From the NCBI RefSeq assembly GCF_029223485.1, contig NZ_JARHTP010000005.1, positions 62,001 through 126,000 of the forward strand: DNA of 64,000 nucleotides, written 5' to 3'. Origin of the DNA: Streptomyces coacervatus. Lineage in GTDB: Bacteria > Actinomycetota > Actinomycetes > Streptomycetales > Streptomycetaceae. Under the pieces are notes generated by a model that was given only the letters and a program-made list of their open reading frames with translations, had not been told where the DNA came from and searched no databases. The stretch's first letter is position 1. The number at the start of each line of letters is the position of its first letter. Below are positions 1 through 8,147 of the stretch, one piece after another. Position numbers and translations under genes: made by a program.

Positions 1-678
1 GACCAGAAGAAGCAGATCCTCGCCGACCTGGACAAGATGACGACGGTCGTCCAGAAGATCACCTACGAGTCGCAGGACGCGGCGTACAAGCACTACAAGG
101 AGCAGTTCGGCGACTCCCCGCTGGCCAGTTCCCTCACGCCGGACCAGATGCAGGAGTCGTACCGGATCAAGCTGAAGGACCCGGAGAAGTACCAGGTCAT
201 CGCGACCGCCTTCGACGGGCGCGACGGCGTGCAGTCCGTGCAGGACCAGAAGGGGATCCTGGACAACCTGTTCGGGCTGCTCAACGGCATGAACTGGGCC
301 GCGCGGGCCGTGATGGCGCTGATGCTCGTCGTCGCGCTGATGCTGATCGTCAACACCGTGCGCGTGTCCGCGTTCAGCCGGCGCCGGGAGACCGGGATCA
401 TGCGGCTGGTCGGTGCCTCCGGGTTCTACATCCAGGCGCCGTTCATCATGGAGGCGGCGGTCGCCGGGCTCATCGGCGGGACGGTCGCCTGCGGGTTCCT
501 GGTGGTCGCGCGGTACTTCATCATCGACCACGGCCTGGACCTGTCCCACAAGCTGAATCTGATCAACTTCATCGGCTGGGACGCCGTGTTGACGAAGCTG
601 CCGCTCATCCTCGCCACGAGTCTGCTGATGCCCGCGCTTGCCGCGTTCTTCGCGCTGCGCAAGTACCTGAAGGTGTGA
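1..678 (+). CDS. ftsX: Cell division protein FtsX, C-terminal part (5' truncated by window edge)
   Basis: The reading frame is open from base 1, so this is the end of a longer gene. FtsX is the membrane subunit of the FtsEX complex, which couples ATP hydrolysis in FtsE to activation of cell-wall hydrolases at the division site. Visible here are the end of the extracellular domain (including the string DKMTTVVQKITYES) and then three hydrophobic segments: one after NGMNWAARAV, one after the cytoplasmic motif SRRRETGIMRLVGAS, and one before the terminal ALRKYLKV. The RRRETGIMRLVGAS loop is typical of FtsX/MacB-like permeases and contacts the ATPase. ftsE would be expected just upstream, outside the window. 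A strong hairpin follows the stop, ending the transcript. Confidence 0.93.
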   Translation, partial: DQKKQILADLDKMTTVVQKITYESQDAAYKHYKEQFGDSPLASSLTPDQMQESYRIKLKDPEKYQVIATAFDGRDGVQSVQDQKGILDNLFGLLNGMNWAARAVMALMLVVALMLIVNTVRVSAFSRRRETGIMRLVGASGFYIQAPFIMEAAVAGLIGGTVACGFLVVARYFIIDHGLDLSHKLNLINFIGWDAVLTKLPLILATSLLMPALAAFFALRKYLKV

Positions 679-688
679 CGCATGCCAA

Positions 689-723
689 GAGGGCCGTACG
701 GTCAACCGGCCATACGGCCCTTC
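689..723 (+). terminator. Hairpin terminator after ftsX
   Basis: AGGGCCGTA (690-698) pairs perfectly with TACGGCCCT (713-721), with a further partly paired loop (CGGTCAACCGGCCA). It lies 11 bases after the ftsX stop and about 25 bases before the next start. The T run is short, as is common in Streptomyces. Confidence 0.75.
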
Positions 724-745
724 GCGTTGTCCTAGACTCACCGGC

Positions 746-1927
746 ATGTCAGGCCGTGACCTGTTCTGCCAGCCCCGCCGCATCCGCCGCGGGGCCGTCC
801 TGACATTGGTCTTCGCGAGCGTGCTCGTGGCCGGTGCGGCGACCGGCTCCTTCTCCGAGGGCGACCGGAAATCCGCGTCCGGCGCGGCCCGTTCGGCCGT
901 GCCCGCCGGTCATCACGAGGACGTGGCCAAGGCCGCCGAGGAGGCCATGGCCGACGGCAAGTCCCCGATGGAGGCCGCCGAGCGCGCGGTCAGCCGCAGC
1001 GGGGACCGCTGGGGGGCCGTCTACTCCGAGGGCGAGTACCAGGAGTTCGAGGAGGCCCTCGACGGCCAGTACACCGGCGTCGGCCTGTGGGCCAGGCGCG
1101 AGCGGGACGGCCGTATCGAGGTGACCAAGGTGGCCGCCGGCTCGCCCGCGGCCGCCGCCGGGATCCACAAGGGCGACCGGCTGCGCAGCATCGACGGCGA
1201 GAAGGTCGACGGGCAGCCCGTCACCGAGGTCGTGTCGTTACTGCGCGGCGACGCCACGGACGCAGCCGCCGGTACGGCGGTGCGGCTCGGTCTGCAGCGC
1301 GGCACGCGCGCGTGGATCGAGACCCTGCGCCGCGCCCTTCTGTCCACCGATTCGGTAGCCGTTCGAAAACTCGCCGGCGGGGTCACCGTCATCAGGATCG
1401 CCGCGTTCACCAAGGGGTCCGGTGACGTCGTCCGCACCGCTGTACGGCAGGCTCCCGTCGGCGCCGGGGTCATCCTCGACCTGCGCGGCAACTCCGGCGG
1501 CCTGGTCACCGAGGCCGTGACCTGCGCCTCCGCCTTTCTCGACGGCGGCCTCGTCGCCACGTACGACGTCCACGGCGAGCAGCAGGCCCTGCACGCCGAC
1601 GCCGGCGGCGACACCACCAGACCCCTGGTCGCGCTCGTCGACGGCGGCACGATGAGCGCGGCCGAGCTCCTCACCGGGGCCCTGCAGGATCGCGGGCGTG
1701 CGGTGGTCGTGGGCTCCCGCACCTTTGGCAAGGGCTCGGTGCAGATGCCTAGCCGGCTGGCTGGGGGGTCGGTCGCCGAGTTGACGGTTGGGCACTATCG
1801 CACGCCGGGCGGTCGCAGCGTCGACGGGCGGGGTATCACCCCTGACCTGGATGTCGCGCAGGCCGACTCGACGGTCGCTGTGCAGCGGGCCGAGACCGTG
1901 CTCAGTGGTTTGGGCGACGCCGACTGA
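746..1927 (+). CDS. Secreted or membrane-anchored S41-family C-terminal processing protease with PDZ domain
   Basis: This is a CtpA/Prc-type serine protease acting outside the membrane. Residues about 17-35 form a hydrophobic N-terminal segment (LTLVFASVLVAGAATGS) after an arginine-rich start, so it is exported or anchored. A PDZ domain covers about 105-185 (VTKVAAGSPAAAAGIHKGD, DGQPVTEVVSLLRG). The S41 catalytic domain follows: LDLRGNSGG at 245-252, the nucleophile Ser304 in GGTMSAAELL and the general base Lys329 in RTFGKGSVQ. The Ser-Lys dyad is intact. Length (393 residues) is usual for the family. It lies between ftsX and smpB, an arrangement I recall from other Streptomyces. The start at 746 is the first in-frame ATG. 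Its physiological substrate cannot be read from the sequence. Confidence 0.9.
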   Translation: MSGRDLFCQPRRIRRGAVLTLVFASVLVAGAATGSFSEGDRKSASGAARSAVPAGHHEDVAKAAEEAMADGKSPMEAAERAVSRSGDRWGAVYSEGEYQEFEEALDGQYTGVGLWARRERDGRIEVTKVAAGSPAAAAGIHKGDRLRSIDGEKVDGQPVTEVVSLLRGDATDAAAGTAVRLGLQRGTRAWIETLRRALLSTDSVAVRKLAGGVTVIRIAAFTKGSGDVVRTAVRQAPVGAGVILDLRGNSGGLVTEAVTCASAFLDGGLVATYDVHGEQQALHADAGGDTTRPLVALVDGGTMSAAELLTGALQDRGRAVVVGSRTFGKGSVQMPSRLAGGSVAELTVGHYRTPGGRSVDGRGITPDLDVAQADSTVAVQRAETVLSGLGDAD

Positions 1928-1965
1928 GTTGCCAGGAGCGGCCGTCGCGCGGCTGCGGCGCCGTC

Positions 1966-2005
1966 GTGGCTGGTCGCGCAGTTCCCCGCGCCCCTTTAGG
2001 GGCGC
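1966..2005. repeat. Streptomyces intergenic repeat with hairpin, probable terminator
   Basis: The stretch reading TGGCTGGTCGCGCAGTTCCC followed by GCGCCCC-TTTA-GGGGCGC (arms 1988-1994 and 1999-2005) is a short dispersed element that I recognise from many Streptomyces intergenic regions. Here it follows the protease gene and would act as its terminator. A second, different dispersed element lies at 19405-19427. Confidence 0.6.
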
Positions 2006-2068
2006 TGTCCAGCCGCCGGTTAAAGGCTGGCCCACACCCCCCTCCGTAGTGCGAAAATGGACGGCACT

Positions 2069-2623
2069 ATGAGCAAGGGAATGTATGTACCGAAGGAGTC
2101 CCAGCCCAAGCAGGGTGGGGCGGCCGCCAAGGCCAGGGACGGTGAGAAGGGCGGCAAGCGCAAGATCGTCGCCCAGAACAAGAAGGCCCGGCACGACTAC
2201 GCGATCGTCGACACCTACGAGGCCGGGCTCGTGCTGACCGGCACCGAGGTCAAGTCGCTGCGCGAAGGACGGACCTCGCTGACGGACGGCTTCGTCCAGA
2301 TCGACCGGGGTGAGGCGTGGCTGCACAACGCCCACATCCCGGAGTATCACCAGGGCAGCTGGACCAACCACTCCGCGCGCCGCAAGCGCAAGCTGCTGCT
2401 GCACCGCGAGGAGATCGACAAGCTGGAGTCCAAGGCCCAGGAGACGGGTCACACGATCGTGCCCCTCGCGCTGTACTTCAAGGACGGCAGGGCGAAGGCC
2501 GAGATCGCCCTTGCGCGAGGCAAGAAGGAGTACGACAAGCGGCAGACCCTGCGGGAGCAGCAGGACCGGCGGGAGTCGGACCGGGCGATCGCGGCGGCGA
2601 AGCGCAGGCAGCGGGGCGCGTAG
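2069..2623 (+). CDS. smpB: SsrA-binding protein SmpB
   Basis: SmpB binds the tRNA-like end of tmRNA and brings it to stalled ribosomes for trans-translation. The conserved core is present: [32 protein letters not shown], then [11 protein letters not shown] and the RRKRKLLLH segment. The C-terminal tail is basic ([20 protein letters not shown], ending AAKRRQRGA), as needed for reading the mRNA channel. Three in-frame ATGs (2057, 2069, 2081) are possible starts. None has an ideal ribosome binding site: AAGGGA directly abuts 2081, so 2069 is chosen, and 2081 (MYVPKES) is a serious alternative. The N-terminal 25 residues are lysine- and glycine-rich and typical of actinobacterial SmpB. The tmRNA gene lies 90 bases downstream, so both partners are adjacent. 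Confidence 0.95.
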   Translation: MSKGMYVPKESQPKQGGAAAKARDGEKGGKRKIVAQNKKARHDYAIVDTYEAGLVLTGTEVKSLREGRTSLTDGFVQIDRGEAWLHNAHIPEYHQGSWTNHSARRKRKLLLHREEIDKLESKAQETGHTIVPLALYFKDGRAKAEIALARGKKEYDKRQTLREQQDRRESDRAIAAAKRRQRGA

Positions 2624-2713
2624 CCGGGAATTGACTGGCATCGTCGGGCGTTGGTCCCGTACGATGGCATCAACACCGGTTGAGCCCGGTGTGAGCATTG
2701 AAAACAAAACATG

Positions 2714-3097
2714 GGGATGATCGGTTTCGACAGCGGCTGTCGAAGCAGGGGAAGCGTGTCGAGGAAGCGGCAATGATCTCGTTAACCATATGTCGCAACC
2801 AATAATCGCCAATTCCAAGAGCGATTCCCGCGCCTTCGCCCTCGCTGCCTAATAAGCAGTGAGTGAAGGCCCTTAACGGGTGTCAGCCCGGGGATGTTCC
2901 CGACCCGGACCCTGGCATAATCTAGGGGACTAAACCATCGAGCCCGGTCACGGGGTTCGATGGGAAATCAAACAGTGACTGGGCCCGTCGGCGACTTGTT
3001 CGCGTGATCGCCGGGGCCGAGAAAATCGCAGCGAACTGCACACGGAGAAGCCCTGATTCTGCACCGTTGGACGCGGGTTCGATTCCCGCCATCTCCA
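2714..3097 (+). ncRNA. ssrA: Transfer-messenger RNA (tmRNA, ssrA)
   Basis: The 5' end GGGGATGATCGGTTTCGACA is the tmRNA signature. It pairs with the 3' acceptor strand CATCTCC (3090-3096), followed by discriminator A3097, with one G-U pair. The T-arm CGCGGGTTCGATTCCCGC is present at the 3' end. CCA is not encoded. The tag-coding part runs from the resume codon GCC at 2808 to the stop TAA at 2850-2852 and gives ANSKSDSRAFALAA, whose AFALAA end is the degradation signal typical of actinobacteria. A second TAA overlaps closely after it. Pseudoknot-forming stretches lie between 2853 and 3040. It follows smpB in the same orientation. Confidence 0.97.
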
Positions 3098-3112
3098 CTC
3101 ATCCCATGTTGA

Positions 3113-3150
3113 AGAGCCTCTGACCTGCCCAGGTCAGGGGCTCTTTTTAT
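3113..3150 (+). terminator. Rho-independent terminator of tmRNA
   Basis: AGAGCCTCTGACCTG-CCC-AGGTCAGGGGCTCT forms a long stem of about 14 pairs with one mismatch and is followed by TTTTTAT. It is one of the few classical T-tailed terminators in the window. Confidence 0.92.
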
Positions 3151-3201
3151 GGTGCCCGACCACATATCCGGGGGTCGTTCACGCTTCTACGGTCCCTCCT
3201 C

Positions 3202-4188
3202 ATGACACAGACCAGAGCCGCACGTCACGTCACAGTCCTCGCGACCCTCCTGATCGCCCTGATCGCCGCCCTGCTCACCCCCGGCAGGGCGGCTGCCGTC
3301 TCCCTCCAGGAAGTCACCGGGTTCGGATCCAACCCGGGAGCGCTGCGCATGTTCCGCTATGTCCCCGACGGGCTGCCGTCCGGGCGGCCCGTCGTCGTCG
3401 CGCTGCACGGGTGCACACAGGACGCCGCCGGGTACGGGGCCGGGAGCGGGTGGATTCAGCTCGCCGATCGATGGGGGTTCTCGGTGGTGCTGCCGCAGCA
3501 GAGCACCGCCAACAACTCCGCGTCCTGCTTCGACTGGTTCCAGAGCGGGGACATCGAGCGGGGGCAGGGCGAGGCCGCGAGCGTCGCGCAGATGGTGGAC
3601 CGGCAGCTCGCCGATGTCGGCGGCGACGCCTCGCGCGTGTATGTCACCGGACTGTCCGCCGGTGGTGGCATGACGGCCGTGATGATGGCGGACTACCCGG
3701 AGAAGTTCGCCGCGGGCGGGGTCGTCGCCGGGCTGCCGTACGGGTGTGCGCAGGCCGCCGGGTCGCCGTATGTGTGCATGTATGTCGGGGCCACGCAGAC
3801 GGCGAAGCAGTGGGGCGACCGGGTGCGGGCGGCCCGGCCCGGGTACGGCGGGCCGTGGCCGACACTCACCGTCTTCCAGGGCAGTGCCGACTACACCGTC
3901 AAGCCCGTCAACATGACCGACCTGATGAAGCAGTGGACCGATGTGCACGGGGCCGATCAGACGGCGGACGTGAGTGACACCGTCGCCGGGTATCCGCATC
4001 AGATCTACACGGACGGAAGCGGCAGAGCCGTCGTCGAGACGTACAGCATCACCGGCATGGGTCACGGGCAGCCCGTGGACCCCGGCAGCGGCACCACACA
4101 GTGCGGGACTGCCGGGGCCTACCTCCTCGATGTGAACCTCTGCGCCGCCTACCGGCTCGGGCTCACCTGGGGGCTCAGCGCAGGGTGA
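3202..4188 (+). CDS. Secreted PHB-depolymerase/esterase (LpqC-like, alpha/beta hydrolase, CE1-type)
   Basis: An exported alpha/beta hydrolase of the 'extracellular catalytic domain type 1' short-chain PHB depolymerase family, which also includes feruloyl and acetylxylan esterases. A signal peptide covers about residues 1-32 (hydrophobic TVLATLLIALIAALLT, then AAA). The oxyanion region VVALHGCTQ is at about 65-73. The nucleophile is Ser152 in the lipase box GLSAGG. The likely acid is in the GSADYTV segment and the catalytic His288 is in GMGHGQP. Several cysteines (71, 109 and later ones) suggest disulfides. Its neighbours are plant-polysaccharide enzymes on the other strand, so a role in releasing ester groups from hemicellulose is as plausible as polyester degradation. 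The 3' end overlaps the convergent GH3 gene by 14 bases. Confidence 0.82.
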   Translation: MTQTRAARHVTVLATLLIALIAALLTPGRAAAVSLQEVTGFGSNPGALRMFRYVPDGLPSGRPVVVALHGCTQDAAGYGAGSGWIQLADRWGFSVVLPQQSTANNSASCFDWFQSGDIERGQGEAASVAQMVDRQLADVGGDASRVYVTGLSAGGGMTAVMMADYPEKFAAGGVVAGLPYGCAQAAGSPYVCMYVGATQTAKQWGDRVRAARPGYGGPWPTLTVFQGSADYTVKPVNMTDLMKQWTDVHGADQTADVSDTVAGYPHQIYTDGSGRAVVETYSITGMGHGQPVDPGSGTTQCGTAGAYLLDVNLCAAYRLGLTWGLSAG

Positions 4189-7105
4189 ACGTCGACAGGC
4201 GTACGTCCTTGCTCAGGACCAGATAGACGTCCGTACGGCCCCTCGCCGCGCCCGACAGCTTCGTGGTCACCGTCGTGTAGTCGTACGGCGACGATGTGCC
4301 CGCGAAGTGCGCGGTGCCGGCGAGGGTGCCGGTCGGTGAGCCGAGCCGCACCTCGACCGTGCCGGACGACGTCCCGGCGACGCGTGCACTGAACTCGCCC
4401 GTACCCGCCCCCAGTTGGGTGCCTGCGAACTCCAGCCACGCGCCGTCGGAGGCCGCCGACACCGCCGTACCGCTCGCCTTGGACTCGTCGACGAGGTGGA
4501 CGGCGGAGTAGTCGTCGAAGTTCTCTGCGCGGGTGGCCTTCGACAGGTTCCGCGGCGGGATGGTCTCTCCCTTCACCTGCCAGGTCGCGCGGGCGCGGAT
4601 GTCCGTGGACGACGAGCCCGCCAGGATGTCGTAAGTGCCGCTCTCCACTGCCCACTTGGAGCGGGTGACATCCCAGTGGGCGAGGTCCGGCTGCCGTAGT
4701 TTCAGCTTCACCGTGCGGGTCTCGCCGGGGGCCAGTGAGACGCGCTGGAACGCCTTGAGCTGCTTGAGGGGCTGTTTGTCGCGGGAGGCGCGCTGGTGGG
4801 TGTAGAGCTGTACGACCTCGTCGCCGGTGCGGGTGCCCGTGTTCGTGACGGCCACCTCGTAGCCGCCGGCGACGCGCTTCAGGTCGCCGTAGCGGAAGGT
4901 CGTGTAGGAGAGGCCGTAGCCGAAGGGATAGAGCGCCTGACCCTTGAAGTACTGGTAGGTGCGGTCGGACTTGATGATGTCGTAGTCGAGGATCGGCGGG
5001 AGGTCGGCGTCGGAGCGGTACCAGGTCTGGGTGAGGCGGCCGGACGGGTCGGCGTCGCCGTAGAGGATGTCGGCGAGGGCGTTGCCCGTCTCCTGGCCGG
5101 CGTGGGTCGTCCAGAGGATGGCGGGGACCTCCTTCTGGAGGGCGCCGAGGGTGGTCGGGTAACTGTTCTCGACGATCACGACCGTGTGCGGGTTGGCCGC
5201 GTGCACCGCCTTGACCAGGGCTTCCTGTGACGGTGCCAGCGCCATGTCCGTGCGGTCGTGGGCCTCGCGGCCGTTGATGGACGGGTCCGAGCCGACCACC
5301 ACGACGGCCTGGTCCTTGCCCCTGACGGCGGCGACGGCCTCGTCGACACCGCTGCGGACCACGTCCTTCGTGTAGTGGGCCGCCTGGTCCTTGGCGACCA
5401 GTCCGAGGGTGCCGTCCGTGCCGGTCGGGCCGAGGTAGACCGGGTTCGACCACCAGGACTCGGCGGTCTCGTAGCCGGCGTAGCGGAGCAGACAGGTGCC
5501 GTCGTCCTGACGCTCCAGCTTGAACTGCTGCTGGACGAACCAACCGTTCGGCTGGGTCTGGTCGTTGACGAAGTTCGACCAGTTGTAGCCGACGTACTTG
5601 CCGTTCGCCGCGGAGCGCAGGGTCACGATGCCGGAGCCCCAGTCGAATACGTCGAACTGGGCGCCCGTACCGGAATCCGCCGTCTCCTTCAGAGGGGCGC
5701 CCGCCGCGCCCGTCCCCGCCGTCACGTACTTGCCCGTCGCCGCGTCCTTCAGGGCGATCCGGTCCACGCCCTCGCTGCTCGTGACCGGGGTGCCGAGCTT
5801 CGACTCGATGCCGTCCTTCGGCGTGACCGTGTAGGGGAGCGTGCCGGAGTACCAGTCCGTGTAGAGGGTGTCGGCGAGCGGGCCGACGACGGCGGCACTG
5901 CCCGTCTTCTTCAGCGGCAGCGCACTGTCGTTCTTCAGCAGGACCGCAGCCTCGGTCGCCGCCTCGCGGGCCAGCGCGCGATGGGCGGGGCTGTCGATGA
6001 CGGACGCGTCGATCGAGCCGTACTTCCCGCCGCCCGGGTCGAACTCGCCGAGCCGGACCCGGATGCTCAGCACATCGCCCGCCGCCCTGTCGACGTCCGA
6101 CTCCTTCAACAGGCCCGTGGACAGTGCCGACTTGATCGCGCTCGTCGTCGGGCCGGAGTCCGTGTCGTTGTCCGTGAAGCTGTCGATGCCGGCCTTCAGT
6201 GCCGCCGCGTCCGCCTCCGCCTGGGTGCCGTAGTACTTCTGGCTGCCGACCAGGTTCCCCGGGGCGAAGGCGTCCGTCACATTGAGCAGCCGCTGGGAGG
6301 TCCAGTTGCGGACGGTGTCGTCGAGGGCCGGATTCACGGTGTTCGGGCGGCCGTTGACGAGGTTGTACGAGGACATCACGCCCGTCGCCGCATCCGCCTC
6401 GATCGCGGGCTCGAAGGCCTGCTCGTCGTACTCCTTCAGCACGCGTGGGCGCAGTTCGGAGGAGGTCGTGTCCCGGCCCGCCTCGTTGTTGTTGGCGAGG
6501 AAGTGCTTCAGCGTCGGGGCCGTCTTCAGATGGTCCGGGTCGCCGCCGGTCAGGCCCGTACCGTACGCCGTCGAGATGGAGCCGGTGAGGTACGGGTCCT
6601 CGGAGTAGCCCTCCTCGTTGCGGCCCCAGCGCGGGTCGCGCAGCAGGTTCACCACGGGCGCCCACAGATTGAGGCCCCAGCCGGCCGGGCGGGTCTGCTG
6701 GAAGCCGCGCGCCTCGTCGCCGACCGCCGAGCCGACCTGCCGGATCAGTGCCGGGTCCCAGGTCGAGGCCAGCCCGACGGCCTGCGGGAAGACGGTGGCC
6801 TTGCCGAGCCAGGCGACGCCGTGCAGGGCCTCGGTGCCGGTGCGGAAGGACTGGATGCCGAGGCGGGGGATCGCGGGCTCGTACTGGTGGAGCAGGGAGA
6901 TCTTCTCGTCGAGGGTGAGGCGGGAGAGCAGGTCGGAGACCCGGGCGGCCGCCGGGAGGGCGGGATTGCGGAAGGGGTACGGCGGGTCGGCGTGTGCCGG
7001 GACGGCGGTGGTGCCCAGACCCGCGATCAGGAGCAGGGCCGTCAGCAGCGTGGTTCTCTGTCTTCTTCTCGTGCTTGATCTCGTGCTTCTTCTCTTGCCT
7101 TTCAT
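4175..7105 (-). CDS. Secreted glycoside hydrolase family 3 enzyme with inserted beta-trefoil-like and C-terminal CBM-like domains
   Basis: A multidomain GH3 beta-glucosidase or beta-xylosidase of 976 residues. Order: arginine-rich start and signal peptide (1-39, cleavage near AHAD); GH3 N-terminal barrel about 55-360 (TEALHGVAW, VVNLLRDPRWGRNEEGYSED, KHFLANNNE), with Asp278 in NVTDAF as the likely nucleophile; GH3 C domain from about 380. An extra domain at about 447-585 (ALKDAATGKYVTAG, LRSAANGKYVGYN, FKLERQDDGTCLLRY) looks like a fascin or ricin-type beta-trefoil placed inside the C domain. GREAHDR (Glu613 the likely acid/base) follows it, then a fibronectin-III-like domain and a CBM6/35-like domain in the last ~120 residues. 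The ribosome binding site GAAGGAG is seven bases before the ATG. It is the last gene of the sugar operon, 34 bases after lacI. Substrate is inferred from the operon. Confidence 0.88.
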   Translation of the reverse strand: MKGKRRSTRSSTRRRQRTTLLTALLLIAGLGTTAVPAHADPPYPFRNPALPAAARVSDLLSRLTLDEKISLLHQYEPAIPRLGIQSFRTGTEALHGVAWLGKATVFPQAVGLASTWDPALIRQVGSAVGDEARGFQQTRPAGWGLNLWAPVVNLLRDPRWGRNEEGYSEDPYLTGSISTAYGTGLTGGDPDHLKTAPTLKHFLANNNEAGRDTTSSELRPRVLKEYDEQAFEPAIEADAATGVMSSYNLVNGRPNTVNPALDDTVRNWTSQRLLNVTDAFAPGNLVGSQKYYGTQAEADAAALKAGIDSFTDNDTDSGPTTSAIKSALSTGLLKESDVDRAAGDVLSIRVRLGEFDPGGGKYGSIDASVIDSPAHRALAREAATEAAVLLKNDSALPLKKTGSAAVVGPLADTLYTDWYSGTLPYTVTPKDGIESKLGTPVTSSEGVDRIALKDAATGKYVTAGTGAAGAPLKETADSGTGAQFDVFDWGSGIVTLRSAANGKYVGYNWSNFVNDQTQPNGWFVQQQFKLERQDDGTCLLRYAGYETAESWWSNPVYLGPTGTDGTLGLVAKDQAAHYTKDVVRSGVDEAVAAVRGKDQAVVVVGSDPSINGREAHDRTDMALAPSQEALVKAVHAANPHTVVIVENSYPTTLGALQKEVPAILWTTHAGQETGNALADILYGDADPSGRLTQTWYRSDADLPPILDYDIIKSDRTYQYFKGQALYPFGYGLSYTTFRYGDLKRVAGGYEVAVTNTGTRTGDEVVQLYTHQRASRDKQPLKQLKAFQRVSLAPGETRTVKLKLRQPDLAHWDVTRSKWAVESGTYDILAGSSSTDIRARATWQVKGETIPPRNLSKATRAENFDDYSAVHLVDESKASGTAVSAASDGAWLEFAGTQLGAGTGEFSARVAGTSSGTVEVRLGSPTGTLAGTAHFAGTSSPYDYTTVTTKLSGAARGRTDVYLVLSKDVRLSTFTLR

Positions 7106-7139
7106 GTCACGGCTCCTTCGGTGAGGACGCTACGGAGAT

Positions 7140-8147
7140 TCAGGCATTGCGCGGTGCCGTGCTCGCCCGCTCCGTCAGCCGGGGCGGCAGCAGCGTCGCC
7201 TCCGGTACGGCACTCCCGCCCAGCTTCTTCATCAGAAGCTGCACCGCCCGCTCGCCCACCTCGGCGGACGGGAGGGCGACGGAGCTGACGGGGACGCGGA
7301 CGGACTCGGCGAGTTCGTCGGGGCAGATGGCGGTGACGGAGAGGTCGCCGGGTACGCGCAGACCCAGCTGCTCGAAGGCGTCGATGAGGGGTTCGAGGAC
7401 CGGCTCGTTGTGGACGACGACACCGGTCAACGCGGGCTGTTCGCGCAGGAGTTGCTCGGCGACCAGGCGTGCGGCGGCGGGCGAGGCCTCGCAGGGGTGC
7501 ACCGAGGAGGACAGCCCGCTGCGGTCGGCGGCGGCCGTGAACCCCTGCACCACCCGCTGGGCGAACGCGGTCTGCCGTACGTACACCTCCGGCGGCGACC
7601 CGACCAGCGCCACCACCCGGTGGCCGAGCCGCGCCAGATGCTCCACACACGCCTCGCCGGCCGCCTTGAAGTCGAGGTCGATGCAGGTCAGCCCCTCGGA
7701 GTCGGCCGGAAAGCCGATCATCACCGACGGCCGCTCCAGCGAGCGCAGCAACGGCAGCCGGGGGTCGTGGAGCTGGACGTCCATCACGATCAGCGCATCG
7801 ACGAGGGCCGTGTCCGCGACCCTGCGCAGACCGTCGTCGCCCTCCTCCTGGGTGAGGAGCAGGACGTCGTGGTCGTGTCTGCGGGCTGTCGTCACCACCG
7901 ACACCGCGAACTGCATCACCACCGGGACATGGATGCCGGCCCGTAAGGGGATCACGAGTGCCAGGACGTTCGAGCGACTGCTGGCCAGGGCCCGGGCGCC
8001 CGCGTGCGGCCGGTAGCCCAGTTCGCGGATGGCCTCCTCCACCCGCTGCCGGGTCTCCTCGGAGATCGGGCGCTTGCCGCTGAGCGCGTAGGACACGGTG
8101 CTGGGGGAGACCCCGGCGTGCCGCGCCACATCGGTGATCTTCACCAT
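7140..8147 (-). CDS. LacI-family transcriptional regulator of the sugar operon
   Basis: The N-terminal helix-turn-helix (VKITDVARHAGVSPSTVS, then YALSGKRPISEETR) and hinge helix are intact, followed by a periplasmic-binding-protein-like sensor domain (VLALVIPLRAGIHVPVVMQF, DALIVMDVQL, GFPADSEGLTCIDLDF). Length 335 is standard. Such proteins normally repress the local operon until an oligosaccharide binds. The gene sits inside the operon: its ATG overlaps the stop of the alpha-xylosidase gene by one base (TGATG), and the GH3 gene follows. The perfect palindrome at 13593-13608, upstream of the first gene, has the CGAAGCGCTTCG core expected for a LacI-family operator, so autoregulation with the whole operon is inferred. 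Confidence 0.92.
   Translation of the reverse strand: MVKITDVARHAGVSPSTVSYALSGKRPISEETRQRVEEAIRELGYRPHAGARALASSRSNVLALVIPLRAGIHVPVVMQFAVSVVTTARRHDHDVLLLTQEEGDDGLRRVADTALVDALIVMDVQLHDPRLPLLRSLERPSVMIGFPADSEGLTCIDLDFKAAGEACVEHLARLGHRVVALVGSPPEVYVRQTAFAQRVVQGFTAAADRSGLSSSVHPCEASPAAARLVAEQLLREQPALTGVVVHNEPVLEPLIDAFEQLGLRVPGDLSVTAICPDELAESVRVPVSSVALPSAEVGERAVQLLMKKLGGSAVPEATLLPPRLTERASTAPRNA

Noticed and set aside
2968..3165. 65-codon minus-strand frame
   Set aside because: Antisense to the tmRNA and its terminator.
4149..6665. 838-codon minus-strand frame and a 606-codon plus-strand frame (5258-7078)
   Set aside because: Both are shadows of the GH3 gene in other frames, with arginine/glycine-rich low-information translations.
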